Assembly: GCA_945861085.1 (NCBI GenBank)
Contig: OX244046.1
Span: 3,968,001 to 4,032,000 of the forward strand
DNA: 64,000 bases
Reading direction: 5' to 3'
Origin: Clostridioides difficile_D
Lineage (GTDB): Bacteria; Bacillota; Clostridia; Peptostreptococcales; Peptostreptococcaceae
This document shows, one piece after another, positions 35,689 through 45,441 of the stretch (its first letter is position 1; the number at the start of each line of letters is the position of its first letter). A model generated the notes under the pieces. It was not told where the DNA came from. It was given only the letters and a program-made list of their open reading frames with translations, and made no database searches. Position numbers and translations under genes: made by a program.

Positions 35689-35807
35689 TTACTTTCACCC
35701 TCTTCTGTTTTATTAGTTTTATATCTTCCAGCAGAGTAATAATGCACTACTATTTTATCTATTATTCCAAAATTTTCAGTAGTTTCTTTTGTTCTTATAT
35801 AATCCAT
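35685..35807 (-). CDS. Short helix-turn-helix-like protein or remnant, 40 residues
   Basis: Minus-strand frame from ATG 35807 with GGAGGTG six bases upstream, ending in TGA that overlaps the regulator's ATG by four bases. The sequence begins MDYIRTKETTENFGIIDKIV and resembles the start of small excisionase-like helix-turn-helix proteins common in mobile DNA of gut Firmicutes (MDYI-TKE-AE-WGI pattern). It lacks the usual later half, so it is either a truncated gene or a leader peptide that couples translation to the regulator. Confidence 0.55.
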   Translation of the reverse strand: MDYIRTKETTENFGIIDKIVVHYYSAGRYKTNKTEEGESK

Positions 35808-35828
35808 ACATAACACCTCCATTGATTT

Positions 35829-35857
35829 ATTATATTTCTTATAACAGAAATATACAA
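35829..35857 (-). promoter_or_regulatory. Promoter of the two-component genes, covered by a palindrome
   Basis: TTGTAT (35852-35857) and TATAAT (35829-35834) with 17-base spacing on the minus strand. The spacer contains an inverted repeat (35832-35853) with 8-bp arms ATATTTCT / AGAAATAT, a candidate operator. Confidence 0.6.
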
Positions 35858-36012
35858 GCTAGGACAAAAAACATAATGTAAGTGCAACTATTTTTTAACT
35901 CACTAACTTATAAACATACACTCCAACGCACGCCACCTCCCTGATGATGTGCTTATCAATCTACATGTTTACTATGGTACCCCCATGTTAGTATACGCTT
36001 TATAATCGATAC

Positions 36013-36041
36013 TTGAAAAATTAAGCTCGGTGTTTTATTAT
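36013..36041 (+). promoter_or_regulatory. Promoter of the PadR operon
   Basis: TTGAAA (36013-36018) and TATTAT (36036-36041) with 17-base spacing. A palindrome with arms ATATACCT / AGGTATAT (36050-36057 and 36067-36074) lies at the expected start of transcription and may be the PadR operator. Confidence 0.6.
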
Positions 36042-36097
36042 ATACTTATATATACCTTATATTACGAGGTATATGATAAAATAAAGTAGGTGAATCT

Positions 36098-36427
36098 ATG
36101 GACTTGAATAAAGAAGTACTTAAGGGTCATATTGATACTTTAATATTATCAATACTAAATAAAGGGGATTCATATGGTTATGAAATAGCAAAAGTAGTTA
36201 GAGATGAAACAACTTTTGAATTAAAGGAAAGTACTCTCTATGTATCTCTTAAAAGACTAGAATCTAAGGGTCTAATAAAATCATATTGGGGAAATGACCA
36301 AGGACTTGGAAGTAGAAGAAAGTATTACAATATAACAGATGAAGGAAAAGAAAATTTAGAATTAAAGATTCAAGAGTGGGACTTTATACAAAGCGTTATG
36401 AACAAATTTCTAAAGAGAGGGGAATAG
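36098..36427 (+). CDS. PadR family transcriptional regulator
   Basis: 109 residues with the PadR winged helix: ILSILNKGDSYGYEIAKVV, then ESTLYVSLKRLESKGLIKSYWG and RKYYNITDEGKENL. Members are usually autorepressors that respond to small molecules and control a neighbouring membrane protein gene. The next gene starts five bases after its stop and codes for such a membrane protein. A palindrome just downstream of its promoter fits autoregulation. Confidence 0.9.
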   Translation: MDLNKEVLKGHIDTLILSILNKGDSYGYEIAKVVRDETTFELKESTLYVSLKRLESKGLIKSYWGNDQGLGSRRKYYNITDEGKENLELKIQEWDFIQSVMNKFLKRGE

Positions 36428-36431
36428 ATTT

Positions 36432-36881
36432 ATGAAAATAATAGAAGAGTATTTAGAAGCACTATATAAAAATGATACTAGCAAAGAAATTCAAGATTTA
36501 AAAGAAGAATTAAAAGAACATCTAATAGATTCCACCAATGAATTTATTGAGAATGGATATGACATAAATGAAGCACAAAATAAGGCAATAGAAAGATTTG
36601 ATGGCAGTAATGGAGTATCAGTAGAATTACGTTCAATCTTTAAACAAAAAATAGAACCTAAAAAAGTACTATTACGAAAATTATCAAATTCAAGAATTGT
36701 ATTTTTAAATTTATTTGGATGGCTTCTTGCAGCTACTGCATATACAATAAATAGAGGTTTTGGTCATATAGCTCCACCATGGCTAATTATACTTTTAATA
36801 ATATCAATAGTTATATTAATAATCTTAACTATTATAATTAAGGGATTAAAAAAGGAAATAGAAAATGATTACAATATATAG
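36432..36881 (+). CDS. PadR-linked membrane protein (permease-prefix-like)
   Basis: 149 residues: a soluble helical N-terminal half (residues 1-75, KEEIQD-type with EYLEALYKNDTSKEIQDLKE) that resembles the permease-prefix domain, then two hydrophobic segments (about 93-110 and 118-140). Proteins of this form are commonly paired with PadR regulators and affect membrane or efflux functions. No specific role is known. It is translated right after padR. Confidence 0.75.
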   Translation: MKIIEEYLEALYKNDTSKEIQDLKEELKEHLIDSTNEFIENGYDINEAQNKAIERFDGSNGVSVELRSIFKQKIEPKKVLLRKLSNSRIVFLNLFGWLLAATAYTINRGFGHIAPPWLIILLIISIVILIILTIIIKGLKKEIENDYNI

Positions 36882-36939
36882 TTATATTGTAATATATTAT
36901 TTATTCTTATAAACATATATTTTGAAAGGAGCTTTTTAT

Positions 36940-37317
36940 ATGGACAAAAAAATTCTATTAGAAAAATTTCTTGATACCTCAGGAGTTTCATATATCAATG
37001 AAAAATTGAATCTATTTAAGGATACTAAGTGGATTTCATTTGGCACTTATATAATGACTGTTGATAGTTTTTGTTATAGGGAGGATTCAAAGCACTATAA
37101 TCCAATAATGGCTACCTTTGATTATGAATCAGAGATTTTTATAGTTAATGCCTTATACAAGGAAAATATCTATTCTATTAAAAGTAAAAAACTCTATAGG
37201 AATGTATCTAAAGGAGATAAGATAATTGTTACAATTAAATACTCTTATGATAAATATGAAAATCTTATACATGAAGAAATTCATAACTATCATCTCTATC
37301 CTCTATCTCTTGATTAA
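36940..37317 (+). CDS. Unknown protein, third gene of the PadR operon
   Basis: 125 residues, soluble, beta-rich (TFDYESEIFIVNALYKENIYSI in the middle), with no recognised family. A TTG start at 36922 is in frame, but the AAAGGAG ribosome site lies between it and the ATG at 36940, so the latter is used. It lies 58 bases after the membrane protein gene and is followed by a hairpin. A role with the PadR system is inferred only from position. Confidence 0.7.
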   Translation: MDKKILLEKFLDTSGVSYINEKLNLFKDTKWISFGTYIMTVDSFCYREDSKHYNPIMATFDYESEIFIVNALYKENIYSIKSKKLYRNVSKGDKIIVTIKYSYDKYENLIHEEIHNYHLYPLSLD

Positions 37318-37321
37318 AATA

Positions 37322-37353
37322 AAAGGCTATAGCCTCTATAGCTAACGCCTTTA
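37322..37353 (+). terminator. Hairpin after the PadR operon
   Basis: Short arms AAAGGC / GCCTTT with an inner imperfect stem (CTATAGC / GCTATAG-like), then AT-rich DNA. Confidence 0.55.
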
Positions 37354-37387
37354 ATTTAAAATACTTTAAATACTATATAATTTTCAT

Positions 37388-37441
37388 AAAAGACTGTAAA
37401 TAAATTTGTGTAAAATATATAAAATTTATCTACAGTCTTTT
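37388..37441. terminator. Terminator after carB (distal copy)
   Basis: 11-bp perfect arms AAAAGACTGTA / TACAGTCTTTT (37388-37398 and 37431-37441) with a 32-base loop. T residues follow the arm on the minus strand. Confidence 0.75.
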
Positions 37442-37485
37442 GTTATACAACATTTATAATCTCTTATAGAACAACTTTATCACTT

Positions 37486-40400
37486 CTACTCAGCTATATT
37501 ATAAACTTTTAACTTATCTTTGTTTAAATGTTTCTTTTTAACTTCTACCAAAGCTTTTAGTGTATCCAAAGATGTCATTATTTCAGTAGAAAATTCAATG
37601 GCTGTTCTTCTCATTTTAAATCCATCCCTTGTAGAGTCATTTCCTTTAGTAGGTGTATTTATTACTATGTCAACTTGTTTATTTCTTATAGCATCTAGTA
37701 TATTTGGTCTAGGCTCTTCAATTCTATTTACTATATCTGCCTCTATTCCATTTTCTCTTAAACTCTTAGCTGTTCCTTCTGTAGCAACAAAAGTATATCC
37801 TAACTCTTTCATATCTTTTGCTATCTCTATAAACTCATCTTTATCATGATTATTGACAGTAGCAAGTACTACTCCTCTTTCATCAGACATATGTCTACCT
37901 GCTGCCAAGAATCCTTTGTATAGAGCTTCTTCTAGGTTTTCTCCTACACCTAGAACTTCTCCTGTAGATTTCATCTCAGGTCCTAGACTTACTTCAACCT
38001 TAGATAATTTAGACATTGAGAATACTGGTACTTTTACTGATACTAATTTTGGCTCTTTGTAAACTCCTGTACCATATCCTAAATCCTTTAATTTAGCCCC
38101 TAACATACACTTAGTTGCTAAATCAACTATTGGTACTCCACTCACCTTACTTATATATGGAACTGTTCTACTTGCTCTAGGGTTAACCTCAATTATATAT
38201 AATTCATTTTGGAATTCTATAAACTGTATATTAACCATACCAAGTACATTAAGGTCTAAAGCTATTTTTTTAGTATACTCTACTATCTTTTCTTTTATTT
38301 CATCAGATATATTTTGGCTTGGATACATTGTTGTACTATCTCCAGAGTGAACTCCAGCTCTTTCCAAATGTTCCATTATACCAGGTATTAATATATCTTC
38401 TTTATCACATATAGCATCTACTTCTATTTCTCTACCAGTTAAATATTTATCTATAAGTACTGGATTTTTATGGTCTCTATCAAATGCATCATCCAAATAC
38501 TGAATTAATTTTTCTTCATTATAAGTTATTTCCATACCTTGACCACCAAGTACATAAGATGGTCTAACTAATACGGGATAGCCTAACTCCTTAGCAATTT
38601 CAACACCTTCATTAGTTGTCCATACACCTTTTCCTTTTGGTCTATTTATATCTAGTCTTTCTAGTAAATCATCAAACTTCTCTCTATCTTCTGCTGCATC
38701 TATATCTCTAAAGTCAGTTCCCAATATAGGTATATTTTTTTCGTGTAAGAACTTAGCCAATTTTATAGCTGTTTGCCCACCAAACTGTAGTATTACACCT
38801 TCTGGTTTTTCTTTTTCGATTATATTTAAAACTTCTTCTTCTGTTAATGGTTCAAAATATAACTTATCTGATGTATCAAAATCTGTACTTACTGTTTCAG
38901 GATTATTGTTTACAATTATAGTTTCTATTCCCATTTTTCTTAAAGATTTTACACAATGAACTGAACAATAGTCAAATTCTATACCTTGACCTATTCTTAT
39001 TGGACCAGAACCCAATACTACCACTTTTCTCTTATCACTAACAACTACCTCATCATATTGCTCATAAGTTGAATAGTAATAAGGTGATAGAGCTTCGAAT
39101 TCTCCTCCACATGTATCAACCATTTTATAAACTGGCTGTATATTATATAGACTTCTTAATTCATATAATTTTTCTGGGCTTATCTTCATCAAGTCAGATA
39201 TACCTTTATCAGAGAATCCTTTTTTCTTTAATTCATGTAGATACTCTTTATCTAGGTCTTCTATTTTTAGAACTTTTAATTTTTCTTCTTGCTCTACTAT
39301 CCATTTAAATTTGTTTATAAACCACTTATCAACACCAGTTATTTCTGATATCATTTCTACTTTATAGCCTCTTCTTATCATTTCAGCTAAATCAAATAAT
39401 CTCTCATCATCAGGTACTACAACTCTAGACTTTAATTCTTCTAATGTTCTACCTTCTGATGGTGCATGAACCAACGAATATTTTCCTGTTTCAAGTGATC
39501 TTATCCCTTTAAGAATTGCAGCCTCAAAATTGCTTCCTATACTCATGATTTCACCAGTTGCCATCATCTTAGTACCTAATTTTCTATTGGCATGTCTAAA
39601 TTTATCAAATGGCCACTTTGGTATTTTTACTACTACATAATCTAATGTTGGCTCAAAACAAGCATAAGTTTTTTTAGTCACTGCATTTTCTATCTCATCC
39701 AAAGTGTAACCTAAAGCTATCTTAGCTGCTACTTTTGCTATTGGATATCCTGTAGCCTTTGATGCTAAGGCTGATGACCTACTGACCCTTGGGTTTATTT
39801 CTATTATCGCATATTCTAAACTATGTGGGTTTAAAGCTATTTGAACGTTACACCCACCTTGAACTTCTATTGCATTTATTATGTCTATTGATGCCTTTCT
39901 AAGTAATTGATACTCTTCATCACTTAGAGTTTGACTTGGTGCAACAACTATACTATCTCCTGTATGAACTCCAACTGGGTCTACATTTTCCATATTACAT
40001 ACAGTTATACAGTTCCCATTTCCATCTCTCATTACTTCATATTCTATTTCTTTCCAACCTTTTATACTCTTTTCAAGAAGAACTTGACCTACTGGACTTA
40101 ATTGTAATCCATGTGTAAGAGTTTCTCTTAATTCTTCCTCAGTATCGGCTATACCTCCACCAGTTCCACCTAATGTATATGCTGGTCTTACAACTACTGG
40201 ATATCCTATTTTGTTGGCAAATTCAAGTCCTGCTTCTAAGTTTGTAACTATATCACTAACTATTACTGGCTGATTTATTTCTTTCATTACCTCTCTAAAT
40301 AAATCTCTATCCTCGCCCTTTTTTATAGACTCTATAGATGTCCCTATAACTTTTACATTATATTTATTTAATATACCAGCATCATGTAATTCTACAGCTA

Positions 40401-40692
40401 AGTTTAATCCTGTTTGACCACCCATACCTGCAAGTAAACTATCTGGTCTTTCTTTTTCTATTATTTTTTCTATAAATTCTATTGTTAATGGCTCTATATA
40501 TATTTTATCTGCAATCTCTTTATCAGTCATTATCGTAGCTGGATTACTATTTACTAATACAACTTCAATTCCCTCTTCTTTTAATGCTTGGCAAGCCTGT
40601 GTTCCTGAATAGTCAAACTCTGCCGCCTGACCTATTATTATTGGCCCTGACCCTAATACTAAAGTTTTCTTTATACTATCTAATTTAGGCAT
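37486..40692 (-). CDS. carB: Carbamoyl-phosphate synthase large subunit, distal copy
   Basis: Makes carbamoyl phosphate from bicarbonate, ammonia and two ATP for pyrimidine and arginine synthesis. The 1068-residue protein has the two homologous ATP-grasp halves (each with a GSGP-I-IGQ start), the oligomerisation region and the C-terminal allosteric domain with the GND-type segment. The last third is almost identical to the other carB (42182-45388), including at silent sites. The first two thirds differ clearly. It lies 181 bases after carA (40874-41923), whose glutaminase site is intact. Confidence 0.96.
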   Translation of the reverse strand: MPKLDSIKKTLVLGSGPIIIGQAAEFDYSGTQACQALKEEGIEVVLVNSNPATIMTDKEIADKIYIEPLTIEFIEKIIEKERPDSLLAGMGGQTGLNLAVELHDAGILNKYNVKVIGTSIESIKKGEDRDLFREVMKEINQPVIVSDIVTNLEAGLEFANKIGYPVVVRPAYTLGGTGGGIADTEEELRETLTHGLQLSPVGQVLLEKSIKGWKEIEYEVMRDGNGNCITVCNMENVDPVGVHTGDSIVVAPSQTLSDEEYQLLRKASIDIINAIEVQGGCNVQIALNPHSLEYAIIEINPRVSRSSALASKATGYPIAKVAAKIALGYTLDEIENAVTKKTYACFEPTLDYVVVKIPKWPFDKFRHANRKLGTKMMATGEIMSIGSNFEAAILKGIRSLETGKYSLVHAPSEGRTLEELKSRVVVPDDERLFDLAEMIRRGYKVEMISEITGVDKWFINKFKWIVEQEEKLKVLKIEDLDKEYLHELKKKGFSDKGISDLMKISPEKLYELRSLYNIQPVYKMVDTCGGEFEALSPYYYSTYEQYDEVVVSDKRKVVVLGSGPIRIGQGIEFDYCSVHCVKSLRKMGIETIIVNNNPETVSTDFDTSDKLYFEPLTEEEVLNIIEKEKPEGVILQFGGQTAIKLAKFLHEKNIPILGTDFRDIDAAEDREKFDDLLERLDINRPKGKGVWTTNEGVEIAKELGYPVLVRPSYVLGGQGMEITYNEEKLIQYLDDAFDRDHKNPVLIDKYLTGREIEVDAICDKEDILIPGIMEHLERAGVHSGDSTTMYPSQNISDEIKEKIVEYTKKIALDLNVLGMVNIQFIEFQNELYIIEVNPRASRTVPYISKVSGVPIVDLATKCMLGAKLKDLGYGTGVYKEPKLVSVKVPVFSMSKLSKVEVSLGPEMKSTGEVLGVGENLEEALYKGFLAAGRHMSDERGVVLATVNNHDKDEFIEIAKDMKELGYTFVATEGTAKSLRENGIEADIVNRIEEPRPNILDAIRNKQVDIVINTPTKGNDSTRDGFKMRRTAIEFSTEIMTSLDTLKALVEVKKKHLNKDKLKVYNIAE

Positions 40693-40873
40693 AACTCTTT
40701 CTCCTTATCTAAACAATTTTCACATCTCTTATCTTCATCATCTATATAATCAATTTTAATTACTTTATTTCATCTTAAATTTAAATTTTCTCATTATATA
40801 CATCTATATTAATTAAATCAGTCTTTTTTGATTTAAGTTATTCTTATTTTTTAGTTATATATCCTAATATTAT

Positions 40874-41923
40874 CTATTTTACTAACTCTAAAAATTTATC
40901 GAAAATATAGTCATTATCTTTTGGTCCTGGACAAGCCTCAGGGTGGTATTGAACACTGTATACATCTAATTTCTCATGTCTCATTCCTTCAACAGTATTA
41001 TCATTTAAATTTATATGTGTCACTTTCATTTGTTCTGGAACTTCTGAAACATAATACCCATGATTTTGAGAAGTTATAAATACTTTTCCCTCTTCTAAAT
41101 CTTTAACTGGGTGATTTCCACCTCTATGTCCAAATTTAAGTTTAGCAGTCTTTCCTCCAAGGGCTAATGCTAAAAGCTGATGTCCTAAGCATATTCCAAC
41201 TATAGGCTTTTTACCAATAAGAGATTTTATATTTTCTATAACATCTTCTAAGTCTTCTGGGTCTCCAGGTCCATTTGACAAGAATATTAAGTCAGGATTT
41301 ATACTTAATACATCTTCAGGAGATGTTGTAGCTGGAAATATTGTTATATCACATCCACGAGCTATAAATGATCTTAATATGTTTCTTTTAACTCCAAAAT
41401 CCATCACAGCCACTTTTGGACCATTTCCTTTTATATGCTCTACTTCTTTTCTTGTAACTGTTCTAACTGCTTCTGTATTTGAAAACTTATCTAATTTATG
41501 TTTAACATCTTCTAACTTACTGTCTTCTAATGTAATTATCCCTTTCATTGTTCCATTATTTCTAAGTATCTTAGTTAAAGCTCTTGTATCTATTCCTTCA
41601 AGCCCAATAACTTTATTTTGCTTTAGATATTGGTCTATATCAATTTCACATCTAAAATTACTTGGAGAATCACTTTTTTCCCTCACTATGAATCCCTTTA
41701 CTTGAACTTTTTCAGATTCTGCTGATGATAAATTTATACCATAATTTCCTATAAGAGGATAAGTCATAGTAACTATTTGACCATAGTAAGAAGGGTCTGT
41801 TAAAACTTCACCATATCCTATCATAGAAGTATTAAATACTACTTCTCCTACACTTTCTTTTAAATATCCAAATGCCTTTCCTATAAAAACTGTTCCATCT
41901 TCTAATATTAACCTTGCTTTCAT
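40874..41923 (-). CDS. carA: Carbamoyl-phosphate synthase small (glutaminase) subunit, intact copy
   Basis: Hydrolyses glutamine and passes ammonia to CarB. The 349-residue protein has the N-terminal CarA domain (NTSMIGYGEVLTDPSYYGQ) and a class I glutaminase domain. The catalytic cysteine is in GICLGHQ (about residue 243), and His and Glu are in QYHPEA near the C-terminus. It has no PyrR site upstream, but a terminator at 42081-42132 separates it from the first car pair, so it probably has its own promoter. Confidence 0.95.
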   Translation of the reverse strand: MKARLILEDGTVFIGKAFGYLKESVGEVVFNTSMIGYGEVLTDPSYYGQIVTMTYPLIGNYGINLSSAESEKVQVKGFIVREKSDSPSNFRCEIDIDQYLKQNKVIGLEGIDTRALTKILRNNGTMKGIITLEDSKLEDVKHKLDKFSNTEAVRTVTRKEVEHIKGNGPKVAVMDFGVKRNILRSFIARGCDITIFPATTSPEDVLSINPDLIFLSNGPGDPEDLEDVIENIKSLIGKKPIVGICLGHQLLALALGGKTAKLKFGHRGGNHPVKDLEEGKVFITSQNHGYYVSEVPEQMKVTHINLNDNTVEGMRHEKLDVYSVQYHPEACPGPKDNDYIFDKFLELVK

Positions 41924-42080
41924 ATTACAGTACCTCCTAATAATTCTCTTTAGGCAAACTAAAGAACATTAACTAAATATTAGCTTTTAAATATCTATAT
42001 ATATTTTTCACTTTTACATTCTAGTTTTATACTTATTTACATTTATTTTTTATCTTTTTCTATTATACTACAAATTTCTT

Positions 42081-42132
42081 AAAAAAAAGAAGTTATCTCA
42101 AAAGTAAAAACTCATAGAAAAAATAACTTCTT
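42081..42132 (-). terminator. Terminator between the two car pairs
   Basis: 10-bp arms AAGAAGTTAT / ATAACTTCTT (42088-42097 and 42123-42132) followed by eight T residues on the minus strand. It should end the pyrF-carA-carB transcript before the second carA. Confidence 0.8.
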
Positions 42133-42181
42133 CTTTTTAATTTAATAATTAAATTCTTAAACTATACAATCAACTTAATCT

Positions 42182-45100
42182 CTATTCAGCTAGATTGTAA
42201 ACTTTTAACTCATCTTTATTTAAATGCTTCTTCTTAACCTCTACCAAAGCTTTTAATGTATCCAAAGATGTCATTATTTCAGTAGAAAATTCAATGGCTG
42301 TTCTTCTTATTTTAAATCCATCTCTTGTAGAGTCATTTCCTTTAGTAGGTGTATTTATTACTATATCAACTTGTTTATTTCTTATAGCATCTAATATGTT
42401 TGGTCTAGATTCTTCTACTCTATTTACTATATCAGCCTCTATTCCATTTTCTCTTAAACTCTTAGCTGTTCCTTCTGTAGCAACAAAAGTGTATCCTAAC
42501 TCTTTCATATCTTTTGCTATCTCTATAAACTCATCTTTATCATGATTATTGACAGTAGCAAGCACTACTCCTCTTTCATCAGACATATGTCTACCTGCTG
42601 CCAAGAATCCTTTGTATAGAGCTTCTTCTAGGTTTTCTCCTACACCTAGAACTTCTCCTGTAGATTTCATCTCAGGTCCTAGACTTACTTCAACCTTAGA
42701 TAATTTAGACATTGAGAATACTGGTACTTTTACTGATACTAATTTTGGCTCTTTGTAAACTCCTGTACCATATCCTAAATCCTTTAATTTAGCCCCTAGC
42801 ATACACTTAGTTGCTAAATCAACTATTGGTACTCCACTCACCTTACTTATATATGGAACTGTTCTACTTGCTCTAGGGTTAACCTCAATTATATATAATT
42901 CATTTTGGAATTCTATAAACTGTATATTAACCATACCAAGTACATTAAGGTCTAAAGCTATTTTTTTAGTATACTCTACTATCTTTTCTTTTATTTCATC
43001 AGATATATTTTGGCTTGGATACATTGTTGTACTATCTCCAGAATGAACTCCAGCTCTTTCCAAATGTTCCATTATACCAGGTATTAATATATCTTCTTTA
43101 TCACATATGGCATCTACTTCTATTTCTCTACCAGTTAGATATTTGTCTATAAGTACTGGATTTTTATGGTCTCTATCAAATGCATCTTGTAGATATTGAG
43201 ATAATTTTTCTTCGTTATAAGTTATTTCCATACCTTGACCACCAAGTACATAAGATGGTCTAACTAATACTGGATAACCTAATTCATTAGCAACTTCAAT
43301 ACCTTCGCTAAGTGACCATACACCCTTTCCTTTTGGTCTATTTATATCTAGTCTTTCTAGTAAATCATCAAATTTTTCCCTATCTTCTGCTGCATCTATA
43401 TCATCAAAGTCAGTTCCCAATATAGGTATATTTTTTTCATGTAAGAACTTAGCCAATTTTATAGCTGTTTGCCCACCAAACTGTAGTATTACACCTTCTG
43501 GTCTTTCTTTTTCTATTATACTTAAAACTTCTTCTTCCGTTAATGGTTCAAAATATAACTTATCTGATGTATCAAAATCTGTACTTACTGTTTCAGGATT
43601 ATTGTTTATGATTATAGTTTCTATATCCATTTTTCTTAAAGATTTTACACAGTGAACTGAACAATAGTCAAATTCTATACCTTGACCTATTCTTATTGGA
43701 CCAGAACCCAATACTATCACCTTTTTCTTATCACTAACAACTACCTCATCATATTGCTCATAAGTTGAATAGTAATAAGGAGATATAGCATCTATCTCAC
43801 CTGCACAAGTGTCAACCATTTTATATGCTGGTTTTATATTATATAGACTTCTCAATTCATATAATTTTTCTGGACTTATCTTCATCAAGTCAGATATACC
43901 TTTATCAGAGAATCCCTTTTTCTTTAATTCAAGAAGATAATCTTTAGTTAAATCTTCAATTTTCATAACTTTTAGTTTTTCTTCTTGCTCTACTATCCAT
44001 TTGAATTTATTTATAAACCATTTATCTATACCTGTAATTTGCTCTATCATTTCTACTTTATAGCCTCTTCTTATCATTTCAGCTAAATCAAATAATCTCT
44101 CATCATCAGGTACTACAACTCTTTTCTTTAGTTCCTCAATACTTCTCTCTTCAGATGGTGAGTGAACTAATGAATATTTTCCTGTTTCAAGCGATCTTAT
44201 TCCCTTAAGAATAGCAGCTTCAAAGTTGCTTCCTATACTCATGATTTCACCAGTTGCCATCATCTTAGTTCCTAGTTTTCTATTTGCTTTTTTAAATTTA
44301 TCAAAAGGCCATTTTGGTATTTTTGCCACCACATAATCTATAGTTGGTTCAAAACAAGCATAAGTTTTTTTAGTCACTGCATTTTCTATCTCATCCAAAG
44401 TGTAACCTAAAGCTATTTTTGATGAAACTTTTGCTATTGGATATCCTGTAGCTTTTGATGCTAAAGCTGATGATCTACTAACTCTTGGATTTATCTCTAT
44501 AACTGCATATTCAAAACTATGTGGGTTAAGTGCAAATTGAACATTACATCCACCTTGAACTTGTACTGCATTTAATATATCTAAAGATGCCTTTTTAAGC
44601 ATTGCACATTCTTTGTTACTTAAAGTTTGAGTTGGGGCAACAACTATACTATCTCCTGTATGAACTCCAACTGGGTCTATATTCTCCATATTACATACGA
44701 CTATACAGTTTCCTTTTGAATCTCTTATTACTTCATACTCAATTTCTTTCCAACCTTTTATACTCTTTTCAATTAATACTTGTCCAACTGGGCTTAATTG
44801 TAGTCCATGTGAAAGTATCTCTCTTAACTCTTCCTCATTCTCAGCTATACCTCCACCAGTTCCGCCTAGTGTGTATGCTGGTCTTACAACTACTGGATAA
44901 CCAATTGTAAGTGCATAATCAAGACCTGCTTGTAAGTCTGTAACTATATCACTAACTATTACAGGCTGATTTATTTCTTTCATTACTTCTCTAAATATAT
45001 CTCTATCTTCACCTTTTTTGATAGATTCTACTGAAGTACCTATTATCTTTACTCCATACTTATCTAATATACCTTTTTCATAAAGTTCAACTGCTAAATT

Positions 45101-45388
45101 TAATCCTGTTTGACCACCCATACCTGCAAGTAAACTATCTGGTCTTTCTTTTTCTATTATTTTTTCTATAAATTCTATTGTTAATGGTTCTATATATATT
45201 TTATCTGCCACTTCTTTATCAGTCATTATTGTAGCTGGATTACTATTTATTAATACAACTTCTATTCCCTCTTCTTTTAAAGATTGGCAAGCTTGTGTTC
45301 CTGAATAGTCAAATTCTGCCGCCTGACCTATTATTATTGGTCCTGACCCTAATACTAAAGTTTTCTTTATACTATCTAATTTAGGCAT
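42182..45388 (-). CDS. carB: Carbamoyl-phosphate synthase large subunit, pyrF-proximal copy
   Basis: 1068 residues, the same length as the other copy and offset from it by exactly 4696 bases. Both ATP-grasp halves and the allosteric domain are complete, so ammonia-dependent synthesis should be possible. From about AFDRDHKNPV to the end the protein differs from the other copy at only about five positions. It is translated 53 bases after a carA whose glutaminase site is degenerate, in the pyrF operon controlled by PyrR attenuators. Confidence 0.96.
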   Translation of the reverse strand: MPKLDSIKKTLVLGSGPIIIGQAAEFDYSGTQACQSLKEEGIEVVLINSNPATIMTDKEVADKIYIEPLTIEFIEKIIEKERPDSLLAGMGGQTGLNLAVELYEKGILDKYGVKIIGTSVESIKKGEDRDIFREVMKEINQPVIVSDIVTDLQAGLDYALTIGYPVVVRPAYTLGGTGGGIAENEEELREILSHGLQLSPVGQVLIEKSIKGWKEIEYEVIRDSKGNCIVVCNMENIDPVGVHTGDSIVVAPTQTLSNKECAMLKKASLDILNAVQVQGGCNVQFALNPHSFEYAVIEINPRVSRSSALASKATGYPIAKVSSKIALGYTLDEIENAVTKKTYACFEPTIDYVVAKIPKWPFDKFKKANRKLGTKMMATGEIMSIGSNFEAAILKGIRSLETGKYSLVHSPSEERSIEELKKRVVVPDDERLFDLAEMIRRGYKVEMIEQITGIDKWFINKFKWIVEQEEKLKVMKIEDLTKDYLLELKKKGFSDKGISDLMKISPEKLYELRSLYNIKPAYKMVDTCAGEIDAISPYYYSTYEQYDEVVVSDKKKVIVLGSGPIRIGQGIEFDYCSVHCVKSLRKMDIETIIINNNPETVSTDFDTSDKLYFEPLTEEEVLSIIEKERPEGVILQFGGQTAIKLAKFLHEKNIPILGTDFDDIDAAEDREKFDDLLERLDINRPKGKGVWSLSEGIEVANELGYPVLVRPSYVLGGQGMEITYNEEKLSQYLQDAFDRDHKNPVLIDKYLTGREIEVDAICDKEDILIPGIMEHLERAGVHSGDSTTMYPSQNISDEIKEKIVEYTKKIALDLNVLGMVNIQFIEFQNELYIIEVNPRASRTVPYISKVSGVPIVDLATKCMLGAKLKDLGYGTGVYKEPKLVSVKVPVFSMSKLSKVEVSLGPEMKSTGEVLGVGENLEEALYKGFLAAGRHMSDERGVVLATVNNHDKDEFIEIAKDMKELGYTFVATEGTAKSLRENGIEADIVNRVEESRPNILDAIRNKQVDIVINTPTKGNDSTRDGFKIRRTAIEFSTEIMTSLDTLKALVEVKKKHLNKDELKVYNLAE

Positions 45389-45441
45389 AAATTTTTCTCC
45401 TTATCTAAATGGTTTTTACTATCTGTAAATAATACTTCAAT

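Noticed and set aside
37853..38062. Plus-strand 69-residue frame found again, identical, at 42549-42758
   Set aside because: Both are antisense to the two carB genes. Their identity reflects carB homogenisation, not a repeated small gene.
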